A DNA stretch of 30,074 nucleotides from Nitrospira sp. ST-bin4 (GTDB taxonomy: Bacteria > Nitrospirota > Nitrospiria > Nitrospirales > Nitrospiraceae): NCBI GenBank assembly GCA_002083565.1, contig MSXM01000001.1:1559-31632 (forward strand), read 5' to 3'. Position 1 is the first letter of the stretch; each line of letters opens with the position of its first letter. The notes below the pieces were generated by a model that worked only from the letters and a program-made list of their open reading frames with translations, was not told where the DNA came from and did not search any database. The position numbers and the translations under genes are program-made. Below are positions 16,380 to 23,075 of this stretch, piece by piece.

Positions 16380-16721
16380 TCAATTGATCTCGGACAAATG
16401 CTTGAGGGCGGCCTCAAGATGTTCGATTCCCACGTCAGCGTGACCAGCTTTACCATGTGCGATGGCTTCTTTAAGGTGATGAATCCCTTCTCTCACCTCC
16501 ACGCCCTTACCACCCATCTCCGCAAAATCAAGCGCCGTCTCCGCATGCTTCACAAGCTCGTCAACATGCCCCTCTTTACCATGGGCCACTGCTTGCTTCG
16601 CGTGATCGATGGCTTGGCTCACGTTACCCGCTGGGGTCGGATAGGCATTCACCATGGGCACACCCACGAGCGCTCCAAGCACAACTACGATGAGGACGGC
16701 ACGGTAGTATTTACTGATCAT
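16380..16721 (-). CDS. SmbP-like histidine-rich small metal-binding protein
   Basis: SmbP, first described in Nitrosomonas europaea, is a periplasmic helical protein that binds copper and other divalent metals through regularly spaced histidines. This 113-residue product has a signal peptide (IVVVLGALVGVPMVNA, cleavage near A26) followed by repeated units of the form HAKQAVAHGKEGHVDELVKH, HHLKEAIAHGKAGHADVGIE and HLEAALKHL. Histidine occurs on about every fourth or seventh residue of the helices, as in SmbP. A likely role is metal buffering in the periplasm, which would suit an organism rich in copper and haem enzymes. A purine-rich GAGGGGAAG precedes the ATG. Confidence 0.82.
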   Translation of the reverse strand: MISKYYRAVLIVVVLGALVGVPMVNAYPTPAGNVSQAIDHAKQAVAHGKEGHVDELVKHAETALDFAEMGGKGVEVREGIHHLKEAIAHGKAGHADVGIEHLEAALKHLSEIN

Positions 16722-17047
16722 CGTTTCTTCCCCTCGTGATTAGAATGTACGGCCTAAAAAGACTGTAGATGAAATCAAACCCTACACAGCGGTTCTGCAA
16801 CCTGTCAAGAATGCTATGGCTCACTCCCTGTCGGGTGAACCTACAGAAACCCCATAAAATGCCCCTTGCAGAGGGCACATTCCCGGATACGATAACAAAG
16901 CAGACTGAGCAAAGCGGGGCCGCGCTTGTCTCCGCTTGGGACCGAGCAGTAGGTTCCCGCGTCGCCCATGCTCTAGGAAGACCTTAGTAACTGGTGATCA
17001 AAGATCGTCTGCCTTTCAGGTCTCAGAAAAGACTCCTAACCCCTTGT
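16722..17047. other. Spacer upstream of the SmbP-like gene, no gene seen
   Basis: About 330 bases without a credible reading frame on either strand. On the minus strand, TACATT about 30 bases before the SmbP-like ATG could be a -10 box. The remainder is AT-richer than the neighbouring genes, and I find no repeat or RNA structure I would defend. Confidence 0.5.
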
Positions 17048-17101
17048 TCATCCGCTACAGAGCGCTGCTATGACGTTACCCGCAGATCCCAGTCCTGCCA
17101 C
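17048..17101 (-). pseudogene. Truncated copy of the 5' end of the TM2-like gene
   Basis: On the minus strand GTG at 17101 opens a frame reading VAGLGSAGNVIAALCSG and then stops (TGA at 17048). This matches the first 16 residues of the gene at 15989-16192 with Q4 changed to L and the ATG changed to GTG. The bases match at 16147-16200 versus 17055-17110. An upstream piece, GTCTTG(T/C)TCTGTGCATGCCAG, is also shared (about 16317 and 17148), but the roughly 100 bases between are shortened in this copy. This is a decayed partial duplication, not a working gene. Confidence 0.7.
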
Positions 17102-17190
17102 GCAGCCTCTCCCTCCGTGCGGCAACCGACCTCTAAATCATTTCTTCTGGCATGCACAGAGCAAGACGTGCCACCCATCTCATTGGCTGC

Positions 17191-17838
17191 TTATACAGCA
17201 TATGCCCACTCTGCGTCGTTGGGAAGCATGCGGGGACCAAACACGAAATGGAGGACCCGCCTTTTACCTTCCTTAAGTTTAGATGATGCATGGAGGAGCA
17301 GTGGTCGCATGGCCAATACCCCACCTCTTGGTATTATGCAGTTGATTCTATTTGCCGGATTCCCTGCCGCGACATGAGACCCAGGCACCACCTGTAGTGG
17401 CGAGTTGTTTTCGTTGTTTTCTTCAAGGTGTAGACGCACCGCCACCATGGATTTCAGAACCCTTTCGGGCGGACGGGCAAATAGCACCCCTTCCTTTTCT
17501 GACCAGGCTTTCCAATCCGGCGAATCGATTCGCGCTTTTATGGGTATCGATAAGTCACGGTGAAGAGCGACGAGCCAGTTTTCCGATTCAGTCTTCTGAA
17601 AGTACGTGCATTGAATTGCCACGGGGTCCGGCGGAAGGATTTCTTGGATGGCCGGAACGAGCTTGACCCGAGCCGAGAGCTGGCGGCACCAATCAGCATT
17701 TAGGACATTTCGAGTTCCCACCCCATCTAGCGACACCGAGGCCAAATGCTTTTCTAGCTCAACGATATCCGGCTCTGTCACAGCTTCGCCAATGATGAGA
17801 TAGCCGTCCGCTTCAAACGTTTGTGCCAGGGTCTTCAT
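17191..17838 (-). CDS. Phytanoyl-CoA dioxygenase (PhyH)-family protein
   Basis: Proteins of this family are Fe(II)/2-oxoglutarate-dependent oxygenases acting on small organic substrates. The 215-residue product (from the ATG at 17838) has FEADGYLIIGEAVTEPDIVE near the start. The iron ligands are H and D in LHRDLSIP, and the distal histidine is in LLLHASS, followed by KEGKRRVLHFVFG with an arginine expected to bind 2-oxoglutarate. QVVPGSH is also characteristic. The iron site looks complete. The protein is short for the family, and the substrate cannot be inferred. The longer frame begins with TTG at 17850. No strong ribosome site is seen. Confidence 0.82.
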   Translation of the reverse strand: MKTLAQTFEADGYLIIGEAVTEPDIVELEKHLASVSLDGVGTRNVLNADWCRQLSARVKLVPAIQEILPPDPVAIQCTYFQKTESENWLVALHRDLSIPIKARIDSPDWKAWSEKEGVLFARPPERVLKSMVAVRLHLEENNENNSPLQVVPGSHVAAGNPANRINCIIPRGGVLAMRPLLLHASSKLKEGKRRVLHFVFGPRMLPNDAEWAYAV

Positions 17839-18517
17839 ACCATATAACAATGTTTAGGCTGTTCCCCATAGGGGCCGGATTCACCAATTTCTACCTGTTT
17901 AATGCGCCATCACTGTGTGCGAACAATACGCCACACCCAATGCCTTTTCAATAAACGGCAACCGAAAAACCATCACTTTGCAGTCTTATGCGGCTTTACC
18001 CACCCCATTCGCCAACAATATAACCTTCCTTGAGAGGGATTGGACTTCTTTACCATTTCACTTCCATTGGGGTATATGGCCGATCCTCGGTTGTACGCTT
18101 CAAGTATCCCTCTGACTTGTATCCCCCCCTTCTTCCCCAGGGAGATGGCAGGCTGTCCTTCACTGCGCGCATTGAGCCACCACCGTTTCATCGTGGGGGC
18201 TTAGCGGGCAAGAAGGATGGCCTGGCGGCTTCCCGTTACTCCCTGTCTGAGATCGCGCTTTCCGTGAGCACGGAGTACCAACCAGGCTGCCCCCCTCTTC
18301 CTTTTGCGGGGCTATCCCCGCATGACATGATGGGCCCCGCTTCCCCGCATTGAGCACTCACCCGCTTCATCCTCTGAACCTCTGGACTTTCCTCACAACT
18401 TTCTCAACTTTTCCACTGCTCCGCACCGGCACTTCCATTGCTCAAGCAGTCCTCCATCGGCGCACCGAATGATCGGCGAGAAAGGAGGGGACACAGTTCA
18501 AAGGCCGTACGGTGCTT
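17839..18517. other. Long spacer with hairpin and imperfect direct repeat, no gene seen
   Basis: About 680 bases lack a convincing gene. The frames present are GC-driven and have no ribosome sites. TGCGGGG-CTAT-CCCCGCA at 18305-18322 is a perfect 7-bp hairpin. A direct repeat with the pattern GCATTGAGC...TTCATC occurs at about 18168-18193 and 18349-18376. It could be remains of repeats or of decayed genes. A PhyH promoter would lie at its left end on the minus strand. Confidence 0.45.
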
Positions 18518-18552
18518 GATCACGTTTCACATTTCACCTTTCACGTTTTACG
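18518..18552 (+). repeat. Tandem heptamer repeat (TTTCACN)
   Basis: Five consecutive 7-base units are seen: GATCACG, TTTCACA, TTTCACC, TTTCACG, TTTTACG. They lie 24-58 bases before the ATG of the OmpA-like gene, where a change in copy number would alter promoter or leader spacing. Confidence 0.55.
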
Positions 18553-18575
18553 GATGCAAGAAGGAGGATGCCATC

Positions 18576-19361
18576 ATGCAGAACGGTCCATCGCAGGTAT
18601 CGTCAGGAAATATCGCCCCCAAGATCGTGGGGCCGCAGAGAGACACCAAAGAAGTGACGCTCCTGGCCGGAGTGGTGCTCGTGCTGGGCGGGTTAGTGGC
18701 CGCAGCCTGGTACTACGGACAGACCGCCGACCAGATTACAGTGACCCCCGCGATAGGGAAGATTGAGAACACCGATGTGCCGGCAATCATCAAAAAGGCC
18801 GGCGTCATGAATCAGGCCGAAGCCGCGACCATCCACTCCACCTCCGTCACGGCTCCCGCTGTCGCTCCGCTGGACGATGTGATCCATGCGGATGTGTACT
18901 TCGAGGTGGGCCGGAAGGGATTGACGGAGGAAGGGAAGGCACAGCTCGCCGCCCGGGCCGCGCTGCTGAAGCACAATCTGGACTATGGAATCTTGATCCA
19001 GGGCTATACGGACCAGCAGGGCTCGGCCGATTACAATAAGAAGCTTGGCCTCAAGCGGGCAGAAGCTGTGAAGACTGAATTCCTCCATGCAGGGGTGGCC
19101 GAGCACCGGATCAAGATGGTGAGCCTTGGTGAAGACGGCGTGCTCTGCGTCGACGACAGCGCCCTGTGCCGCAATATCAATCGCCGGGTCCATCTCGAAA
19201 TCAGAAAGATCGGCCAGGAACACATGGCGGCTCCCGCCGTCGCCGCCGGTTCGTCAGATCTCTCAGACCCAAGCACCGATTCCTCAACGAAATTCGAAGC
19301 ACCCGGTCCCTCGACCGAACGTCTCCTGCCGCTGAACTCAGAGCCGACTCCAGGCAGTTAA
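18576..19361 (+). CDS. OmpA-family cell-envelope protein
   Basis: The 261-residue protein has a membrane anchor at about 28-48 (VTLLAGVVLVLGGLVAAAWYYG) with a short N-terminal tail. A linker follows, then an OmpA-type peptidoglycan-binding domain at about 104-211. This domain begins ADVYFEVGRKGLTEEG, holds IQGYTDQQGSADYNKKLGLKRAEAV with the conserved Asp146, Asn154, Leu157 and Arg161, and ends NRRVHLEIRK. Two cysteines (CVDDSALC) in the loop probably form a disulfide, as in other OmpA domains. A Ser/Pro-rich tail follows. It would tether the inner membrane to the cell wall. AGGAGG is 8 bases before the ATG at 18576. The frame is open back to 18438, but that part is non-coding in appearance. 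Confidence 0.88.
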   Translation: MQNGPSQVSSGNIAPKIVGPQRDTKEVTLLAGVVLVLGGLVAAAWYYGQTADQITVTPAIGKIENTDVPAIIKKAGVMNQAEAATIHSTSVTAPAVAPLDDVIHADVYFEVGRKGLTEEGKAQLAARAALLKHNLDYGILIQGYTDQQGSADYNKKLGLKRAEAVKTEFLHAGVAEHRIKMVSLGEDGVLCVDDSALCRNINRRVHLEIRKIGQEHMAAPAVAAGSSDLSDPSTDSSTKFEAPGPSTERLLPLNSEPTPGS

Positions 19362-19378
19362 CCCACGGTAGGGACCAA

Positions 19379-19411
19379 CCCCTGGGAAAGATCCAATCTC
19401 TTTCCCAGGGG
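19379..19411. terminator. Perfect 13-bp hairpin, probably a bidirectional terminator
   Basis: CCCCTGGGAAAGA (19379-19391) and TCTTTCCCAGGGG (19399-19411) pair perfectly around a 7-base loop. It lies 18 bases after the OmpA-like gene and 81 bases from the end of the convergent thermonuclease gene. It has no T tract on either side. Confidence 0.6.
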
Positions 19412-19491
19412 CCGCTCACACGACCATCGGCGGACCTGACACGTATGATTCATCTGAGACAAGAACGGTAGAGAGAGTATGGGAGGAGTCG

Positions 19492-19995
19492 CTAATTGGA
19501 AAATTTCCGGCCGGCGTTCTTTGCCGCATTCCACTTCCACGGCGGCACAGGATTGGGGTCCGCCCAGAGACCTTTATGGGCCGCTCTGGCCAGATCTTCC
19601 ATGTCCTTGAGACCCTGCCCGTCGGATGATTGGGCTCGCGACCAGGCAAGTCCCTCGTTCAGCAATTCATGGGCGATATTCCGTCCATCGACAAGCAGCA
19701 CCTCGGCGATCTTTCGCCCCTGCCGATCTTGTTTCAGCGCCCGAATCACCACGTCACGGTTCCCTACGTACGCGGCTGCAACCCGTCGTGCCTGTTTCCC
19801 GAAGGGCTGTTTAAGTTCAGGACAGTCGATGTCTTTCAGATAGATCATCTCTTTTCGCCCATCATGATAGATCGTGAACCGATCGCCCTCGTGCACCGTG
19901 ACGACTCTCGCAGTGAAGTCCGCCCATGCCCAAGCCGGCCAGACAGCGGCCACCAGCGCGAGAACAACTCCTGTCATGATAATCCGTATCGGCAT
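19492..19995 (-). CDS. Secreted thermonuclease (SNase)-fold protein with altered active site
   Basis: The 167-residue product has a signal peptide (VVLALVAAVWPAWAWA, cleavage near AWA-DF) and one staphylococcal-nuclease-like domain. The family pattern is clear: VVTVHEGDRFTIYHDG, IYLKDIDCPELKQPFGKQAR, DRQGRKIAEVLLVDGRNIAHELLNEGLAW. Comparison with staphylococcal nuclease shows that Asp21, Asp40, Glu43 and Arg87 have equivalents. The position of catalytic Arg35, normally in (V/F)RL, is tyrosine (IYL), and Asp19 is Glu. It may be a weak nuclease or a binding protein. It has no Shine-Dalgarno; a promoter at 20003-20031 places the transcript start at the ATG. Confidence 0.85.
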   Translation of the reverse strand: MPIRIIMTGVVLALVAAVWPAWAWADFTARVVTVHEGDRFTIYHDGRKEMIYLKDIDCPELKQPFGKQARRVAAAYVGNRDVVIRALKQDRQGRKIAEVLLVDGRNIAHELLNEGLAWSRAQSSDGQGLKDMEDLARAAHKGLWADPNPVPPWKWNAAKNAGRKFSN

Positions 19996-20002
19996 AGGCT
20001 GT

Positions 20003-20031
20003 ATGCTACCCTCGACCGGTCATCTGGCCAA
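20003..20031 (-). promoter_or_regulatory. Promoter of the thermonuclease-like gene, leaderless arrangement
   Basis: On the minus strand TTGGCC (20031-20026), a 17-base spacer and TAGCAT (20008-20003) are followed by 7 bases and the ATG at 19995. The predicted transcription start therefore falls at the start codon or within one or two bases of it. Confidence 0.5.
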
Positions 20032-20442
20032 TCAATTCTCAATTTTTCACCGTGATGATCTTATGGCAAGTATCACGGCATCTATGGCAGGACCAGGTCC
20101 AGGTGCATCACCACCCAGATCATCAACAATTTGGCATGGATCGAGACAACATTCGCCATAAGAAGCGGATGTGTGGTATTCTCAGAGGGGTTGACGGTTA
20201 CAACCCCATCCCTCGCGCCTCCTTCGAGCGTGTCAGGTTTCGCGCGATCGGCGCTCTCATTTCAGAGCCCGTCCACAGGGTTGTGTATCACGCGGTTTGT
20301 GGAGAGGGCTTCGACCACACGGGCAATGAACACCGGTACCGTCCTCACTGGCCTCTTGCCGGCGGGAAATTTCCCGCTCCGGCCTGTTCGTCGCATACAT
20401 TCCAGGGACTATGCTCACCGCTCTGGGACGAAAGGTATTTCA
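20032..20442. other. Spacer with a 16-bp perfect palindrome
   Basis: About 410 bases without a credible gene. Frames running through it have no ribosome site and unusual composition. GCGGGAAATTTCCCGC at 20362-20377 is a perfect palindrome, flanked by CCGG on both sides, 66 bases before the ATG at 20443. It could be a protein-binding operator for that gene or a cruciform/hairpin. Confidence 0.5.
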
Positions 20443-20739
20443 ATGGGACGACTCAATCTAGAACGACTGATGACATTTGCGGACGGATCCTACCTGGCCA
20501 TCAGCACCGAATGCTCAAAGCAGGGTGAATTCTCCTGCACGGTCTACAGCGCCCTTGAGACAGACGATCGTACGGCCTTCCGTGTCGTTGCGAGTCATCT
20601 CTTTTCTGCGGCTACCTGTCTGATCGCTCAAGAGCACGCTTACGGCTGGGCGTTGCGCTTTTACCCGCGCGCCGCCGAACTGATGAAAAAACCGCCGTAC
20701 TTGATCTGGCATGGTCCGCAATCAACAACCGTCCAGTGA
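20443..20739 (+). CDS. Small protein of unknown function (98 residues)
   Basis: AAAGG lies 7 bases before the ATG at 20443. The product MGRLNLERLMTFADGSYL... is a soluble-looking alpha/beta protein with three cysteines (STECSKQG, FSCTVYS, ATCLIAQ). It ends PPYLIWHGPQSTTVQ. There is no signal peptide or membrane segment. I do not recognise the family. The frame extends upstream to 20131, but that part lacks a ribosome site and crosses the palindrome. Confidence 0.6.
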   Translation: MGRLNLERLMTFADGSYLAISTECSKQGEFSCTVYSALETDDRTAFRVVASHLFSAATCLIAQEHAYGWALRFYPRAAELMKKPPYLIWHGPQSTTVQ

Positions 20740-20844
20740 TTCCCAGCGGATACCCGCCGGTCTTGCAATGTCATCGCACAATGAAAAACAAGAACACAGA
20801 AGTTCAACAACAGTCACACTGCTATATGCGCACAGGAGGCTTGT

Positions 20845-21183
20845 ATGAGTTCAACTAACGCTCCCAAACCAGCGGCCGAATCGAAGTGGGTGCGAATTCC
20901 AAATGGCACGAAGGTGCGTCACCGACGCGACGCCTACGAAGGCTTTATCGACGGTCTGACCGAGATTGTCGAAGGACCAGAACGTAATCCGGACGGAAAG
21001 ACGCAGTACCGGGTGAATATCGGAGGCGGAATCAGACAACTCGTCTCGGAAGAGCACCTCAATATCCTCCTGGATCAGGAAGACCTGGTCATGATTGGGA
21101 AGGAAAAAGAGCCGTATCGTCGGCTCATGACGATACATCTGCGCGCCTCATTCGAGAATGATCGCTTTATCCGTCGGGTGTGA
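20845..21183 (+). CDS. Small protein with SH3-like barrel, unknown function
   Basis: A perfect AGGAGG lies 5 bases before the ATG. The 112-residue product begins with a Ser/Ala-rich tail, then WVRIPNGTKVRHRRDAYEG, IDGLTEIVEGP, KTQYRVNIGGGIRQLVSEEHLNILLD. Short strands with charged turns in this order resemble the SH3-like or KOW-type barrels found in nucleic-acid- and protein-binding domains; this is an inference from the pattern. The C-terminal EPYRRLMTIHLRASF is basic. It sits alone between hairpins. A possible extended -10 (TGCTATATG) ends 17 bases before the ATG. Confidence 0.7.
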   Translation: MSSTNAPKPAAESKWVRIPNGTKVRHRRDAYEGFIDGLTEIVEGPERNPDGKTQYRVNIGGGIRQLVSEEHLNILLDQEDLVMIGKEKEPYRRLMTIHLRASFENDRFIRRV

Positions 21184-21234
21184 TGATCGTCGACTGCGGA
21201 GTAGCTATCTTGTCGCACACCTGATAGGATGAGC

Positions 21235-21265
21235 CGTCTCATCGCGGCGGGCCTCGCATGAGACG
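21235..21265 (+). terminator. Hairpin after the SH3-like gene
   Basis: CGTCTCAT (21235-21242) pairs perfectly with ATGAGACG (21258-21265), with further GCG/CGC pairing inside. It lies 52 bases after the stop at 21183. It has no T tract. Confidence 0.4.
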
Positions 21266-21423
21266 AAATCACAACGGCCCATCACCGATGTTGTTGGTAC
21301 CGAGAATCTGACCGGAAGCCTGACCAAAGCCGCCTCCCTGATCGCGTCTTCGGCCCTCTCCTTCCCCTCGTAGCTTGTTTCTCGCGTCCTCAGACAATAT
21401 CATTCTTGGAAGGAGGAACCCCC

Positions 21424-21738
21424 ATGGGTTCAAAATTGTATGTCGGCGGGTTGCCATACGCGACAACCGAATCGCAACTCACCACCCTCTTTGCGGCGCA
21501 CGGCACCGTCGAATCGGCCCGCGTGATTGCGGACAAATTCACCGGCCAATCCCGCGGATTCGGCTTCGTCGAAATGTCGACCTCTGAGGAGGCGAAGGCT
21601 GCCATCACGGCATTGAACGGAACACAGCTGGATGGGCGGTCCTTGACCGTCAATGAAGCAAAACCGCAGGAGCCTCGCTCCGGTGGCGGTGGCGGCGGCG
21701 GCCGTTTCGGCGGCGGAAACGATCGCAACCGCTACTAA
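21424..21738 (+). CDS. RRM-type RNA-binding protein
   Basis: The 104-residue protein is a single RNA recognition motif with a glycine-rich tail, like the cold-induced Rbp proteins of cyanobacteria and the family found across Gram-negative phyla. RNP2 is LYVGGLPY at residues 5-12, and RNP1 is RGFGFVEM at about 44-51, each with its aromatic residues in place. The tail GGGGGGGRFGGGNDRNRY is flexible and basic. It probably binds single-stranded RNA and may act as an RNA chaperone. AGGAGG lies 7 bases before the ATG. The leader of about 240 bases lacks a gene and could be a regulated 5' region. Confidence 0.93.
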   Translation: MGSKLYVGGLPYATTESQLTTLFAAHGTVESARVIADKFTGQSRGFGFVEMSTSEEAKAAITALNGTQLDGRSLTVNEAKPQEPRSGGGGGGGRFGGGNDRNRY

Positions 21739-21766
21739 GCGAACCACGCGACCTTCGTGAACGATC

Positions 21767-21796
21767 GATGGGGCGCTTCTCTTGAAGTGCCCCATC
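21767..21796 (+). terminator. Strong hairpin after the RRM gene
   Basis: GATGGGGCGCTTC (21767-21779) pairs with GAAGTGCCCCATC (21784-21796), 13 pairs with one G-U, around a TCTT tetraloop. It lies 28 bases after the stop. No T tract follows. Confidence 0.6.
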
Positions 21797-22198
21797 AGAC
21801 ATCGGCTCAAACCAATCTACCCTCACAATCACACTCGCTTTGAGCCTCGTGCTTTTTCCCACACAATCTGACTGAGCGTATACTGCCGATCGATTTCACG
21901 GATGAGAGCGACAAGCGGCAGATAAAATTATTTCCTTGTGTTATGAACCACTTAGATCGCACTTGCTCCTCTCCCCCTACTGTTACTCCCTGCAATGTGT
22001 TAAGATGGCGTCCATTAGAGATAGATTGAACGCCAATCCTTCGCGTCCACGTTTCCTCCCTGACCCTACGCGATTGATGTGAGTTTTACATGCCCCTTAG
22101 GACAGTGCCTTGCGTCCTACCTAGCTGGGAAGGGGCCTGAGACTCGACGGGCTACATCCGACTCCGTATATCACCGACCGACTGAGAGGAGCAACACT
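21797..22198. other. Spacer with a candidate promoter, no gene seen
   Basis: About 400 bases without a convincing gene. TGTTAAGAT at 21998-22006 is an extended -10 about 190 bases before the gene at 22199. Transcription from it would give a long leader, which could be regulatory or an independent small RNA. I see no riboswitch pattern. Confidence 0.4.
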
Positions 22199-22474
22199 GT
22201 GAAAATCTCATCATCATGGGGAACCGGAAAGACTTCACGCAAGCGTAAGCGGACTGTGCTGAGAACCAAGATCCGTTGGGACGTGCTCGGGCTCCAGGAC
22301 CCGAGCCGCATGGAAGCGGCACCGTCGATGGAAGATATTCGCAGCCAGATCATTTCCATGGCCAGCCAGGGGCTGGGGGCACATTCGGGTTCCGGTCAAA
22401 AGACTGCACCCGCTCAATCCGCCTCCGGTGTCACTGCCTCAACCAGAAAACGGAAACGCGGCACCGCCCAATAG
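22199..22474 (+). CDS. Small basic protein of unknown function (91 residues)
   Basis: A GTG start at 22199 with AGGAG 7 bases upstream gives a product beginning MKISSSWGTGKTSRKRKRT. It is strongly basic at both ends: RKRKRTVLRTKIRW near the start and TRKRKRGTAQ at the end. The middle is more acidic (DPSRMEAAPSMEDIRSQIISMA) and followed by a Ser/Gln/Ala-rich linker. The repeated RKRKR pattern suggests nucleic-acid or polyanion binding, but this is only composition. The frame continues upstream to 22079 without a ribosome site. The next gene lies in the same frame 42 bases after the stop. Confidence 0.6.
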   Translation: MKISSSWGTGKTSRKRKRTVLRTKIRWDVLGLQDPSRMEAAPSMEDIRSQIISMASQGLGAHSGSGQKTAPAQSASGVTASTRKRKRGTAQ

Positions 22475-22516
22475 CACGCGTCCGCATGCAAATGTGCGCA
22501 GACCAAGGAGGGTATC

Positions 22517-22705
22517 ATCGCAGGACCAGGCAAAACAACGCTCGCAAAACGAGATCGTGAAAAGGCGCGGCAAATGAAACAGCGCGAGAAGGAAGAGCGC
22601 CGCCTTCAGCGTAAAGCCGGAAAGACCGACAAGCCTCAAGACCAGGGCGGCGAAGACCCGGATCTTGCCGGATTGCACTGGGGTCCTCAAGAACCGCTGT
22701 ATTGA
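22517..22705 (+). CDS. Small charged coiled-coil protein with apparent ATC start (62 residues)
   Basis: The frame ATC GCA GGA CCA GGC opens (M/I)AGPGKTTLAKRDREKAR and continues through a Lys/Glu/Arg/Gln-rich helix (QMKQREKEERRLQRK) to an acidic, conserved-looking end, GEDPDLAGLHWGPQEPLY. This matches a layout I associate with small hypothetical proteins in related bacteria (MA..GKxxxxKR..E.AR..K...K, then GEDPD.AGI..GPQ). AAGGAGG (22505-22511) is ideally placed, 5 bases before the ATC, yet no ATG, GTG or TTG lies between the previous in-frame stop and codon 20. Either AUC is used as a start, or the start codon is mutated or misread. ATG at 22574 would lose a third of the protein. Confidence 0.5.
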   Translation: MAGPGKTTLAKRDREKARQMKQREKEERRLQRKAGKTDKPQDQGGEDPDLAGLHWGPQEPLY

Positions 22706-23075
22706 CGCCGCGCGCCTCCTTGACCACTTCACAACCGGGGGCGTAGAGTAAGATCACGTCGGTACGCCGCCTCATTCTCGCAGGTGGTGCCATGATCATC
22801 CACGGTATTGAGACCAGCCCGGATGGACATGATAAGTACGGCCTTCTCTTCAATCGAACTGATCCCAGTCATCTAACTACGTTACCTCGCACAGGCGTCC
22901 CTGGCCGGTCTTTGACCGACCGGCCCAATCCTGTTGACGTGTTCACTGCCACAACCTGAAAGGTGCGGACCTTGTCTCACGATAAGAATCCAAATCCATT
23001 CGATGTCACTCGACCACGGCACCGTGTGATTCGCCTGCCGCGGGCGGAATTGACCGATGCCGAAAGGAGGTCGCC
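22706..23075. other. Spacer, no secure gene
   Basis: About 370 bases. Two weak small frames exist: ATG at 22792 (55 codons, AGGTGG upstream), running through the hairpin at 22903-22925, and TTG at 22972 (46 codons, AAAGGTG upstream), overlapping the next gene. Neither is convincing enough to call. Confidence 0.4.
22903..22925 (+). terminator. Perfect 8-bp GC hairpin
   Basis: GGCCGGTC (22903-22910) pairs with GACCGGCC (22918-22925) around a 7-base loop. It has no T tract. It probably ends transcription from the small genes upstream. Confidence 0.45.

Noticed and set aside
17973..18191. 72-codon minus-strand frame (MKRWWLNARSEG...)
   Set aside because: No ribosome site, no recognisable domain, and it starts inside the direct repeat; more likely non-coding.
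22792..22959. 55-codon frame with AGGTGG upstream
   Set aside because: Its second half runs through the perfect hairpin at 22903-22925 and reads as low-quality sequence; a hairpin in a spacer explains the region better.
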